A stretch of DNA of 64,000 nt. Origin: Echiichthys vipera (lineage: Eukaryota > Chordata > Actinopteri > Perciformes > Trachinidae). The position numbers and the translations under genes are program-made. The notes below the pieces were generated by a model. The model was not told the origin of the DNA. It worked only from the letters and a program-made list of their open reading frames with translations, and made no database searches. Location of the stretch: NCBI GenBank assembly GCA_963691815.1, contig OY829645.1:11422056-11486055 (forward strand), read 5' to 3'. Every line of letters begins with the position of its first letter. The stretch's first letter is position 1. Below, one piece after another: positions 10,264 through 60,359 of the stretch.

Positions 10264-10462
10264 GGTCATCTGATATTTCACTTTTTGTTCTTAAATACAT
10301 TTCCAAAAATAATTCTACAATTCTGTGTTTTTCTGTTGCAATGGGGTGCTGTGTGTACATTAATGAAGAAAAAAATCAGCTTAAATGATTTTAGTAAATG
10401 GCTGCAAATTAACAAAGAATGAATAAATTGAGGGGGTCTGTATACTTTTCGTACTCACTGTA

Positions 10463-11460
10463 TCACCTGCAGGGGGAGCTAATGTACCACCAACACATTT
10501 GTCTGTGTGAGTACAGTCTTTTGGATTACTAACTATGGCGAACACTTATACATAAAATCCAAAGATATTATCTGTCATCTCAAAACCTAAGATTGTAAGA
10601 TCTGGGGTGTTTATTCCGGACTACATATACTATAATACTGCTTTTAATGTCAAATGGTGAATAAAATCAATTCTTAAAAAAGAAAGTTACAGAATATTTT
10701 TTTACCGCATGTTTCATTTCCAACATACTCACTAGCATATAGATAACATTTTTGGGTGGGTATACAAAATCAGGTTTTATTCTGGGCCACAACACCAATG
10801 GGTCATAACACAATGAATACATTACATACATTACAACATACATAGAATACCTCCCAATATGGGAGAAGAATAATTCAAGTTAAACATTGCAGTTTCATCA
10901 GGATTGTCCTGCAGACAGTACATTCAACAACCAATAGGAAAACACTGTGCCATAAATAAAGGGTGGTGTATGCATCATACAAAGACAGGCATTTCAAGAA
11001 ACATCAAACACTGGGTTTGCAAGCATGGCTTAAAACTCACTTCAGTAATGAAGAAATACTGAAGCATTAGTGCCTTTTGTTGGAGGAGCATTTTGTTAAT
11101 GTACTGATATGAGATGTTAAATTATTTTCCTGGTCAATACACTAAGAACGAGGACGGACCATTCTTCCACGGGGAAGATCTTTTTTTAATTCTTGTCACT
11201 GCTCTTTCTGCAGAAGCTTCATAAACTTTGCTCGGTTTGCACAAATTCATGTCCAAAACAGCAGTGCATATTCAACTGCATGTCCCTTGTAGTCTTTCCT
11301 GCTTTGGCATCTTAGTGCAGGTCTAGTGATACAGCACCCATAACTTTCCCTTCATAAATGTGTTGCCTGCTTTCCATTAGAAAGTTTCCTTAGTTTTTTA
11401 GGGAATGTAACAGTAACTCCAGTTGTTTGGAACAGCTGCAGGGGAGGCTCCTTCTTGGAT
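10463..11460 (-). other. itga5: 3'UTR and downstream region of itga5
   Basis: Sequence after the itga5 stop, with no other exon found. A minus-strand AATAAA at 10776-10781 is the best polyadenylation candidate, giving a 3'UTR of about 700 nt. This is not proven by sequence alone. Confidence 0.4.
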
Positions 11461-49496
<38,036 letters not shown>

Positions 49497-50130
49497 CTAG
49501 TACTACACAGCACAGAGAAAAAAAAATCTTAGTTCAAGATTACACAGAGACATTTGTTTGAATCTAAAAACATATGTATTTATATTACTAAAGTTTTACT
49601 AAAGTTTTCTCATGCACATAGCTTATGAAATTAATCTGGACAAAAACTTGGAAGGGTCAAAAGGGTACATGTGGCGCCAGTGATTGGTTAGATTCTTTAT
49701 TACTACAAGTTGCCGTTGAGTAAGAAGAGAATATTTTAAAAGTAAAAAAACAAAAAATGCTAACAATCTCCTTGATGGAGCTCCATATTTATCATGAGAA
49801 GGTTGTCACACAATACCAGAATTTTAAACTTTAATATGATGCTAGTATAAAAAACGATACTCTATACCTCTGCCGTTACCACAGCAAAAAGAGTCCTAGG
49901 TAGTGTTGCTTTCGTCAACGAAAATGATGACGAAATATCTTCGTCAACAAACCTTTATTACGTTACGAAAACTAGACGAGACGAAACGAAAATGCTGGGC
50001 ATGTGACGATGACTGAGACTAAATATATATTGCAATTTCGTTGACGAATAAAAAACGAGACGAAATGTCTCTTCATTTTCGTTGACGAAAACGAGACGAA
50101 ATAACGTTGTTTCGTCTCGTTTTAGTCACG

Positions 50131-50154
50131 TTATTATTATTATTATTATTATTT
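50131..50154. repeat. (ATT)n microsatellite
   Basis: About seven ATT units inside the 5' part of the hAT element. Confidence 0.85.
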
Positions 50155-50814
50155 TGAAGTTTCTCTCCCAGTCTCGCGTCTGGGCGATGTCACTTCCTCA
50201 ATCCCCACACGCGCATTATTTAGATTCTGAAGCTGCCGCTGCTGTGGGTTAATGTTAGCGTTAGGGTTAGCGACAACTTAGGTAAGTCAAGTCATAACGT
50301 AACGATACTTTCTGTTTTAGAAAGCTCATGCGACATGAGGCAACGGTTAATGTGTCGGGGTTAAACGCTAGCTTTAGACGTTAGCCACTGGAGCTGAGAA
50401 CGTGTGTGTGTGTGTGTTTTTTTTAGTTCCTACCTGACTCACTATAAGTGCACTAAACTTCCCCTTGTTGGCCAAATACTTTCACTAGTTTTGTATTTCA
50501 TAGAGCAAATCACACTGAACTGAATTTAGCATCAACATAAATTGGATTACTTATTCTAGACCTGTACATTCATGTATACTAAAGATATCTGCATGGGTTT
50601 GGCTAAAAGAAAATGTTGGTTTCATCAATACTACTAGGTACTTTTATCATATTGGCAATATAACTGCATTACTAAAAAGAGACTAATATATAATTTTCTT
50701 TGACTAAAACTAGACTAAAATGCTCAGACTTTTAGTCGACTAAACTAGACTAAAATGCTCAGACTTTTAGTTGACTAAAACCAGACTAAAATGCTCAAAC
50801 TTTTAGTCGACTAA

Positions 50815-51417
50815 GAGCGTGATCACACTATCCTTTTAGCCGCGGCCAAAACCGGTTTTTCAGCTAAAATCTAGTACCTTTAAGTAGTGTGAGCGCACCC
50901 GCTCCGCGCTCAACTGGGGCCAGCTGGGCCGCCACGGCCCGCTTGAAATAGGTGGCCTTTAGCGGAGCCGTTTGCACATGTACGAGCACGAGCGTGCGCA
51001 CGTGCACGCGCACGAGCCCTACGGCAGTAGCGTTATGTCCGCCTGTTCGGACATGTAAATAGAAGGACGGACCATGCGCGGACATTTAACAACAACAACA
51101 ATAGTGGTGAAAGGTTCACGTTGGTGTGGTGCGGAGGTGGAGTGTTTACTGCAGATTTGGTCGGATGAAAATATTCAAAAACAGTCGACAAGACGCACAA
51201 AAACTCCAAGGTCTGTGGAAAGATTTGTAACAAAAGCCACACACGCGATCAATGCGTGTGACGTGTTACGGCGTGATGGCGTGTGGACAGCAAGAAGCAT
51301 TGGCCGAGGCCCTGGTAGTGTGAGTACAAACGGGGCTGGGGCGCGGGGGGGAGAGGGAGGGGGGACAAGTACCCTAAAGTCCGGGTCTCGGTCCGGGAGG
51401 ACAGTGTGATCACGCCC
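50815..51417 (+). mobile_element. PIF/Harbinger-type element inserted in the array
   Basis: Ends GAGCGTGATCACACTATCC and (reverse strand) GGGCGTGATCACACTGTCC agree at 17 of 19 positions. TAA at 50812-50814 and 51418-51420 is the 3-bp target duplication typical of the superfamily. Removing the insert and one TAA restores a normal 36-bp unit. GC-rich, unlike its surroundings. Confidence 0.85.
51074..51409 (+). CDS. Harbinger Myb/SANT-like ORF fragment
   Basis: The 111-aa frame contains EVECLLQIWSDENIQKQ near residues 21-37, the start of the trihelix Myb-like domain of the second Harbinger protein, which helps the transposase bind DNA. The expected second and third helices are not recognisable and the C-terminus is Gly/Arg/Ser-rich read-through into the terminal repeat. 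Likely a decayed remnant rather than a working gene. Confidence 0.5.
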   Translation: MRGHLTTTTIVVKGSRWCGAEVECLLQIWSDENIQKQSTRRTKTPRSVERFVTKATHAINACDVLRRDGVWTARSIGRGPGSVSTNGAGARGGEGGGTSTLKSGSRSGRTV

Positions 51418-54400
51418 TAAAACTAGAGTAAATGCTCAGACTTCTAGCCGACTAAACTAGACTAAAATGCTCAAACTTTTAGTTGACTAAAACTAGAGTA
51501 AATGCTCAGACTTTTAGTTGACTAAAACTAGACTAAAATGCTCAAACTTTTAGTCGACTAAAACTAAACTAAAATGCTCAGACTTTTAGTCGACTAAAAC
51601 TAGACTAAAACGCTCAAACTTTTAGTCGACTAAACTAGACTAAAACGCTCAAACTTTTAGTTGACTAAAACTAGAGTAAATGCTCAGACTTTTAGTTGAC
51701 TAAAACTAGACTAAAATGCTCAGACTTTTAGTCGACTAAAACTAAGCTAAAATGCTCAGACTTTTAGTCGACTAAAACTAGACTAAAATGCTCTGACTTT
51801 TAGTCGACTAAAACTAGACTAAAACGCTCAAACTTTTAGTTGACTAAAACTAGACTAAAATGCTCAGACTTTTAGTCGACTAAAACTAGACTAAAATGCT
51901 CAGACTTTTAGTCGACTAAAACTAGACTAAAACGCTCAAACTTTTAGTCGACTAAAACTAGACTAAAATGCTCAGACTTTTAGTCGACTAAAACTAGACT
52001 AAAACGCTCAAACTTTTAGTCGACTAAAACTAGACTAAAATGCTCAAACTTTTAGTCGACTAAAACTAGACTAAAATGCTCAGACTTTTAGTCGGCTAAA
52101 ACTAGACTAAAATGCTCAGACTTTTAGTCGACTAAAACTAGACTAAAATGCTCAGACTTTTAGTCGACTAAAACTAGACTAAAATGCTCAGACTTTTAGT
52201 CGACTAAAACTAAACTAAAATGCTCAGACTTTTAGTCGACTAAAACTAGACTAAAATGCTCAGACTTTTAGTCGGCTAAAACTAGACTAAAATGCTCAGA
52301 CTTTTAGTCGGCTAAAACTAGACTAAAATGCTCAGACTTTTAGTCGACTAAAACTAGACTAAAATGCTCAGACTTTTAGTCGACTAAAACTAGACTAAAA
52401 CGCTCAAACTTTTAGTTGACTAAAACTAAACTAAAATGCTCAGACTTTTAGTCGACTAAAACTAAGCTAAAATGCTCAGACTTTTAGTCGACTAAAACTA
52501 GACTAAAACGCTCAAACTTTTAGTTGACTAAAACTAAACTAAAATGCTCAGACTTTTAGTCGACTAAAACTAGACTAAAATGCTCAGACTTTTAGTCGAC
52601 TAAAACTAAACTAAAATGCTCAGACTTTTAGTCGACTAAAACTAGACTAAAATGCTCAGACTTTTAGTCGACTAAAACTAGACTAAAAAGCTCAAACTTT
52701 TAGTTGACTAAAACTAGAGTAAATGCTCAAACTTTTAGTCGACTAAAACTAGACTAAAATGCTCAGACTTTTAGTCGACTAAAACTAGACTAAAATGCTC
52801 AAACTTTTAGTCGACTAAAACTAGACTAAAATGCTCAGACTTTTAGTCGACTAAAACTAGACTAAAACGCTCAAACTTTTAGCCGACTAAACTAGACTAA
52901 AATGCTCAGACTTTTAGTCGACTAAAACTAGACTAAAATGCTCAGACTTTTAGTCGACTAAAACTAGACTAAAATGCTCAGACTTTTAGTCGACTAAAAC
53001 TAGACTAAAATGCTCAGACTTTTAGTCGACTAAAACTAGACTAAAATGCTCAAACTTTTAGTCGACTAAAACTAGACTAAAATGCTCAGACTTTTAGTCG
53101 ACTAAAACTAAACTAAAATGCTCAGACTTTTAGTCGACTAAAACTAGACTAAAATGCTCAGACTTTTAGTCGACTAAAACTAAACTAAAATGCTCAGACT
53201 TTTAGTCGGCTAAAACTAGACTAAAATGCTCAGACTTTTAGTCGACTGAAACTAAACTAAAATGCTCAGACTTTTAGTCGACTAAACTAGACTAAAATGC
53301 TCAGACTTTTAGTCGACTAAAACTAGAGTAAATGCTCAAACTTTTAGTCGACTAAAACTAGACTAAAACGCTCAAACTTTTAGTTGACTAAAACTAGACT
53401 AAAATGCTCAGACTTTTAGTCGACTAAAACTAGACTCAAATGCTCAGACTTTTAGTCGACTAAAACTAAACTAAAATGCTCAGACTTTTAGTCGACTAAA
53501 ACTAGACTAAAATGCTCAGACTTTTAGTCGACTAAACTAGACTAAAACGCTCAAACTTTTAGTTGACTAAAACTAGACTAAAACGCTCAAACTTTTAGTT
53601 GACTAAAACTAGACTAAAATGCTCAGACTTTTAGTCGACTAAAACTAGAGTAAATGCTCAGACTTTTAGTCGACTAAAACTAGACTAAAATGCTCAGACT
53701 TTTAGTCGACTAAAACTAGACTAAAACGCTCAGACTTTTAGTCGACTAAAACTAGACTAAAATGCTCAGACTTTTAGTCGACTAAAACTAGACTAAAACG
53801 CTCAAACTTTTAGTTGACTAAAACTAAACTAAAATGCTCAGACTTTTAGTCGACTAAAACTAGACTAAAATGCTCAGACTTTTAGTCGACTAAAACTAGA
53901 CTAAAACGCTCAAACTTTTAGTCGACTAAAACTAGACTAAAATGCTCAGACTTTTAGTCGACTAAAACTAGACTAAAATGCTCAGACTTTTAGTCGACTA
54001 AAACTAGACTAAAATGCTCTGACTTTTAGTCGACTAAAACTAGACTAAAATGCTCAGACTTTTAGTCGACTAAAACTAGACTAAAACGCTCAAACTTTTA
54101 GCCGACTAAACTAGACTAAAATGCTCAGACTTTTAGTCGACTAAAACTAGACTAAAATGCTCAAACTTTTAGTCGACTAAAACTAGACTAAAATGCTCAG
54201 ACTTTTAGTCGACTAAAACTAGACTAAAACGCTCAAACTTTTAGTCGACTAAAACTAAACTAAAATGCTCAGACTTTTAGTCGACTAAAACTAGACTAAA
54301 ATGCTCTGACTTTTAGTCGACTAAAACTAGACTAAAACGCTCAAACTTTTAGTCGACTAAAACTAAGCTAAAATGCTCAGACTTTTAGTCGACTAAAACT

Positions 54401-55709
54401 AAACTAAAATGCTCAGACTTTTAGTCGACTAAAACTAGACTAAAACGCTCAAACTTTTAGTCGACTAAAACTAGACTAAAATGCTCTGACTTTTAGTCGA
54501 CTAAAACTAGACTAAAATGCTCAGACTTTTAGTCGACTAAAACTAGACTAAAATGCTCAAACTTTTAGTCGGCTAAAACTAGACTAAAATGCTCAGACTT
54601 TTAGTCGACTAAACTAGACTAAAATGCTCAGACTTTAGTCGACTAAAACTAGACTAAAATGCTCAGACTTTTAGTCGACTAAAACTAGACTAAAACGCTC
54701 AGACTTTTAGTCGACTAAAACTAGACTAAAACGCTCAGACTTTTAGTCGACTAAAACTAAACTAAAATGCTCAGACTTTTAGTCGACTAAAACTAAACTA
54801 AAATGCTCAGACTTTTAGTCGACTAAAACTAGACTAAAACGCTCAAACTTTTAGTTGACTAAAACTAGAGTAAATGCTCAGACTTTTAGTCGACTAAAAC
54901 TAGACTAAAATGCTCAGACTTTTAGTCGACTAAAACTAGACTAAAATGCTCAGACTTTTAGTCGACTAAAACTAGACTAAAACGCTCAAACTTTTAGTCG
55001 ACTAAAACTAGACTAAAATGCTCAAACTTTTAGTCGACTAAAACTAGACTAAAATGCTCAGACCTTTAGTCGACTAAAACTAGACTAAAACGCTCAAACT
55101 TTTAGTTGACTAAAACTAGACCAAAATGCTCAGACTTTTAGTTGACTAAAACTAGACTAAAATGCTCAGACCTTTAGTCGACTAAAACTAGACTAAAACG
55201 CTCAAACTTTTAGTTGACTAAAACTAGACTAAAATGCTCAGACTTTTAGTTGACTAAAACTAGACTAAAATGCTCAGACTTTTAGTCGACTAAAACTAGA
55301 CTAAAACGCTCAAACTTTTAGTCGACTAAACTAGACTAAAATGCTCAGACTTTTAGTCGACTAAAACTAGACTAAAATGCTCAGACTTCTAGTCGACTAA
55401 AACTAGACTAAAATGCTCAGACTTTTAGTCGACTAAAACTAAACTAAAACGCTCAGACTTTTAGTCGACTAAAACTAAACTAAAATGCTCAGACTTTTAG
55501 TCGACTAAAACTAGACTAAAACGCTCAAACTTTTAGTTGACTAAAACTAAACTAAAACGCTCAGACTTTTAGTCGACTAAAACTAGACTAAAATGCTCAG
55601 ACTTTTAGTCGACTAAAACTAGACTAAAATGCTCAGACTTTTAGTCGACTAAAACTAGACTAGACTAAAAAAAGTAAAACAGGCCGCCAAAAACAACACT
55701 AGTCCAAGG

Positions 55710-58500
55710 CATACAAAAGACTATTAACAACCTGCACACAGTGCTGCTACAGAAAAGGTAACTTTTAGTTGTTTCCCCATCATCTTCAGCAATGCTCATG
55801 GTGTCTCAAAAAGTGCAGCTGCAGGGTCCCTGGTGTGTTCCCTGGTCACATAAGCCTATGTCTTCACTGATTTAATTCGACATTTTCTTATTTTTAGAGG
55901 TTTCAGTCAGGGTCAGGGTGTTGTTGTTCCCATTTCACATACAAAGTGGGGAACATCAGATGTTTTTTTGTTTTTTTAAAAGGGTCCTATGTTTCCCAGT
56001 CACATACAAAGTGGAACATAGGACCAGGGGGAACATAGGTATGCTCCCACTGCAGGCTACTGGTAAGCTTATATTAGCTGCATGCTACTGCCAGTAGCGT
56101 CTGTGTTGTGTTTGTTTTTTTGGTACTTTTGATACTATCAAATGTAAAAATAAATGAAGAACACATGGTATCTAAAAAAAAGTATCAAAGTACTGATACT
56201 TTTGACAACCTTACATGACACCAGGCTTCAATATTGTTATCTAACTCTTAACCTGCCCACCCTGGGTAGAGCTTTTTCGAGCCAAAATGCATGTATGTGG
56301 CTTAATTTGAAAGGTAACATCTTCTGTATATGTGCTTGTTACGTAGGAGTATGTTTTTTTTGTGGTGTGTCTCCTCCCTCCCCCTCCTTGTAATTTTCTC
56401 TGGGCTGCTGCTGGTGACGCTAATAAAGCACACCTGGGCTTAATCAGCTCCAGGATAAAAGACAGGCAGAATGCTTGGGTGCCCTCCCTCTCTCATACCA
56501 TCCTGTGCTGTGCGCTGACTGGCAGCGGACTGGGTGGTGTGTTCATATAACTTATGGTAGGTTTTACTCCTTTTCCTTGAAAGGAGGGTGATTACAGCAC
56601 ACTTTGGTTTTGTGATCTGGATTTTTGTTTGTCAATACCTTAACTTTTTTTGTCCTTGTCATTTTAGATGGCCTGTTTTGCAGGACTGTTTGTGTGACAA
56701 GCATGTTTTCCGTTCAGTGACCGACATTGTTCCTTTTGTTTGTACGGGCAATTTGTTTCAACAAGCGCCTCTCATCCATCCTTCTTTTCATTATCAATGG
56801 TTACTCCTGGTTTTGTATCTGGATGTAACAGTGCTCAATGAGCATATGACTAATACAAAACCCAAACTACATCAATTCAAACAATGCTCAAAAAAGCCCT
56901 GGTTTGACCTTACACTTTTCTCTTAGCTTGGTGTTACTTGAGAAGTAACATCAAGTACAATCATAATGAAGCAGTACCTAGGCTGCCTTCTCCCTTACCA
57001 ATCCCTGCTCCAGTTTGTGGGGGCTTATGAGGTACAGCGCAACTGTTTAATACACTGACATTTAAAGATCAGTTTACAGATTTTACCTCAGTGGCTGTAT
57101 TTACGCAGATCCCTGTCATTATCACGTTGGTCATGGTGTCATGGAGTTTTTTTTAATGTTTGGTTCAGGAAAAAAAACACTGTCCAGCAGTGATGCCCAG
57201 GAAGAAGGTTAAACATCTGTCTATGATTAACAATGCTCACATTATCACATCAAGTTAAGCCAACGCTCTGCAACCTCAGTGTGAGGTAAAAGTCAGCATT
57301 GAAATCATGTGTCATCTGTGGATGTATTAATTAAAATCCAATGTAGCCAGAGGAGCCTTTCAAATAATAAAACCCAGTAAATAATTATTCAGTAGCAAAG
57401 ATATTTTCAATAAAAAAAAGGTTCAATTCATGTAGAAAATAAGGGAGAATTAACATAAAGCATGAGAATTTCATTGAAGATTTTTCTTGTAACAAGTTGT
57501 AAACAACACTGATATACCATCGACTCATAAGGTATTCACTTAAACTACAGTTGGGACTGATCTGATCCAAACACGGTATTGGGTGCAGACACTGACGTTA
57601 TTCACTCTGACATCACCGATCCAGATTGTGTGGTCTGATATGTTTTATATAAATACATAATAATGCAATTTTAAGCCAATAGCCAAAATTTTGTAGCCAA
57701 GATTTTTTAAATAATCCAATATTTAGTAATTATCTACAACAATAACCAGTAGTCCCTATATTTCATTGTCTCGAATTGTCTAGTATTCTATGAGTGAGAT
57801 ATGCAGGCAAAGTTTGCCATATCAATTTGCACTCCCACAGTGAAGTGAAGTCTACTTAACCTACAGTTCAAATAAACGACTTTGATATACATATAAAATT
57901 AAGACAAAAATAAAATGCAATGCAAATGGTTTCAATCTGCTTGTATCGGCGGATCTATGAATTCAGGTCTTGAAATCAAATCAGAACTTTTAAAAAAGTG
58001 GATGCATCTCTGATTAGAACTAATTTTTTGTTAAGTTTACACCATCTTCCAGACAAATGACTTATTATGGATGACTGAATTGGCCAAAATAATAAAGTGC
58101 ATGTGCAATGCCTCTGCCATGCTAGCCACTGTAACTATCTGCAAGTTGGGAAGCATTTATCCTTACCTCCAAAAGGTTTCAGCCTGAAAATGGATGAACA
58201 GCATAACATACCAGAATTAAAGCTGCAAGCAACATTGACTGGGCCCTCACACCCCATGCGCATCGGGTTGGCACGATGGGACGCTGGCAGACCCAACCAT
58301 ACATTCCCGCAACCATCACATTCTGCATGCATGACCCAAGACATTATTTTCTGTATCGACCATTGGGAACTGCAAATTATGGATTTCAATTTTTGTATCT
58401 CTTCGGATATCCACTGAGACACCAGAGAACACACATTAACGATATACCATGTTGCATATAAGATGTAGGCCACACAATATAAATGTAAATTCATGTAAAT
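55710..58500. other. Intronic sequence, mostly unassigned
   Basis: Contains a local direct repeat (CACATACAAAGTGGGGAACA at about 55939 and CACATACAAAGTGGAACATA at about 56001). I see no exon on either strand that I can support. Confidence 0.35.
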
Positions 58501-58529
58501 CAGACGATGTCTGTCACACAAGCTTTACT

Positions 58530-59640
58530 TGCTGTTTTCAGTAGGTGGCGCTGTGACTCTGACTCAATATGGGTGTGTAGAGGACTCTGAACTCTCATAT
58601 AAAATGGGAAATCTGGGGCAGAATGGTCAATGTAAAGTCATGTTACAGTTTACTGTGTCGTGGCAAAACATACAATTTGCCCACCTTGCCAGGGCAACCC
58701 CGTTCCAGTAAAACACAAATGCTTTGCAATTTGGCATCGTTAAGGTCTTGTGATTCTGCTGACCATGTTTGAGATTGACTTGTTGAATTCTTTAGAAGTT
58801 ATGAAAAACACCATGAAATCGCGGTTAGTCACATGAATTATGACCAAGAAAATATGAAATAACTCCGATAATCTCTCTAGGAGGAGTTTAAAAGAGTTTG
58901 CATAAAATAAATGAAAACTACACAAAATTCAAAATGGCTGACTTTCTGTTGGGTGGAGTTAATGAAAGTTAATGGGAAATATGACAAATGATTAAAGCTA
59001 TGTTGGTACCAAATTGTGTGAAAATCAGAGCAACTTTGTTTCAACTAATGCCTTCCAGGCGTTAGGGGACGCTATGGAGCTAACTAAACACACATGGACC
59101 AAATAACTGTTAATTTTTCCAATGTTTAAGGGTTTTCATGTATTTGCAAAGTTTTGTGCGCTTTCGAGTATAGAAAGTGTGCTAAAAATTGCTATAGACC
59201 GGAAGTGCCACACCCAAATCAAATTATAATATCAAATCAAAAACATAATTGGTTTGAACATCTGTCCACAGTTTTGTGCATTTTTGAGCATCCCAAAGGC
59301 CTCAAACTTGTTTGTAAAATTAAAATAAATGCACAAAATCCAAGATGGATGACTTTCTGTTAGGCGAAAAAAAAATTGTCAATATGTTCTTCAAGATGAG
59401 AGCAATGATCCCACATAATTTCATGAACATCAAAATAACCTTTCCCCAACCATGGCGTATGTTTGGGGGCGCTATGGAGCCTGCTGGCCACACACTTCTA
59501 ACCTGTGTGCTAGTTTTGGTGAGTTTTCGAGAATCCCAAGCCCCAAAATACAACGAAGTTTGACACATAAAGCTGACTATTTGTTGTCAGTAGGTGGCGA
59601 CCTGAAACAAGGATTCCTTTCCTTTAGCTCGCGTTCTACA
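58530..59640 (+). repeat. Fish 'GTAGGTGGCGCTGTGAC' repeat with about 400-bp internal duplication
   Basis: CAGTAGGTGGCG occurs at about 58540 and 59588. CAAAATGGCTGACTTTCTG (about 58929) recurs as CAAGATGGATGACTTTCTG (about 59340), and GACGCTATGGAGC recurs as GGCGCTATGGAGC, about 400 bp apart. It matches a widespread fish repeat style whose class I cannot name. Confidence 0.55.
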
Positions 59641-60359
59641 TGAACATCTGCAAACACGGAAATGGCTAAGAGGCATGACCAGGTGAAAGATGCAACATAT
59701 ATTTTTACATAAGGATTTATGAGCTCCAGTCGATGCATTTACATAGCAACATTATTTTGAAATAAGTCATGTTCTAATGGTATGTCTTACTCAGTTTGAC
59801 GATTCATATGCATCATAAGAAAATTATTTAGAACTCATTTTTCTAAAATACTGAATAGTTTAACCCTTTCAGGCCGGTATTTCAATCCAACTATTTAAGA
59901 AAGGACAATGACTTTGGTTGAATTTCTTACAATGAAACAAGAACCACTAAGAACCACTGAGGTATATAATTACATTCAGTGATAAACACAAAACATGTCC
60001 ATGGAACAAACCCTGTTCAGGTCTCTCAAGATGTTATCTAGGTTGTTATAATAAACAGGACATGATGCTTATATAAACCAGTTCCCCAACCCAAATATCT
60101 GTTATGTTGGATTAGGATTGTAAATACAATCATTAAGCTCATACATATGTGGGTGGCCCAGAGTAATCTGACACAATACCCAATTAGTGCATGTTCTTGT
60201 AGTTATTTATTTTAATGTGCAATGTTGGCTTAATTGACCAAATTATATATTTTCCTACTATCAATATAACCCAACGCAGCAGTGACTGTGAGTGGCCATG
60301 TAGTACCACTGACATCAGGTCTCTGGATTTCAACAGCTGAGACCCATTTAGAGTTTAGA

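Larger units (their letters stand above)
9380..10462 (+). mobile_element. Tc1/mariner element with inverted 5' half, defective
   Basis: Plus-strand 9950-10260 carries the Tc1 transposase catalytic part (VKHGGGSIMLWW, RLVAIEGKINAAKYRDILE, QDNDPKHTDK, EWPSQNPDLDPIKHL). The end GGGGGTCTGTATACTTTTCG with TACTCACTGTA at 10462 is the typical 3' terminal repeat. The N-terminal half (ESTVASIILQWKTF, LPRAGRPAKLS) reads on the minus strand at about 9925-9543, and a middle piece at 9530-9385 is also minus. The 5' terminal repeat is missing. It lies between nccrp1 and itga5. Confidence 0.85.
50697..55668. repeat. 36-bp tandem array (about 120 units)
   Basis: The unit can be written AATGCTCAGACTTTTAGTCG + ACTAAAACTAGACTAA (36 bp). 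Each unit holds the 16-bp palindrome TTTTAGTCGACTAAAA, including a GTCGAC site. Common alternatives are ACGCTC for ATGCTC, CAAACT for CAGACT, GTTGAC for GTCGAC and TAAACT for TAGACT. Interrupted only by the Harbinger insert at 50815-51417. No protein is encoded. Confidence 0.97.
49901..55701. mobile_element. hAT-type element with giant internal tandem array
   Basis: Left end TAGTGTTGCTTTCGTCAACG; the right end read on the other strand is TAGTGTTGTTTTTGGCGGCC. Flanks are GTCCTAGG (49893-49900) and GTCCAAGG (55702-55709), an 8-bp target duplication with one mismatch. About 0.8 kb of non-satellite sequence (with repeated CGTTTTCGTTGACGAA-like motifs and an (ATT)n run) precedes the 36-bp array. 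No transposase is present, so it is non-autonomous. Confidence 0.85.

Noticed and set aside
50697..55668. CRISPR-like array of regular repeats
   Set aside because: Units are contiguous without unique spacers, the host is eukaryotic and no cas genes exist; it is a 36-bp satellite.
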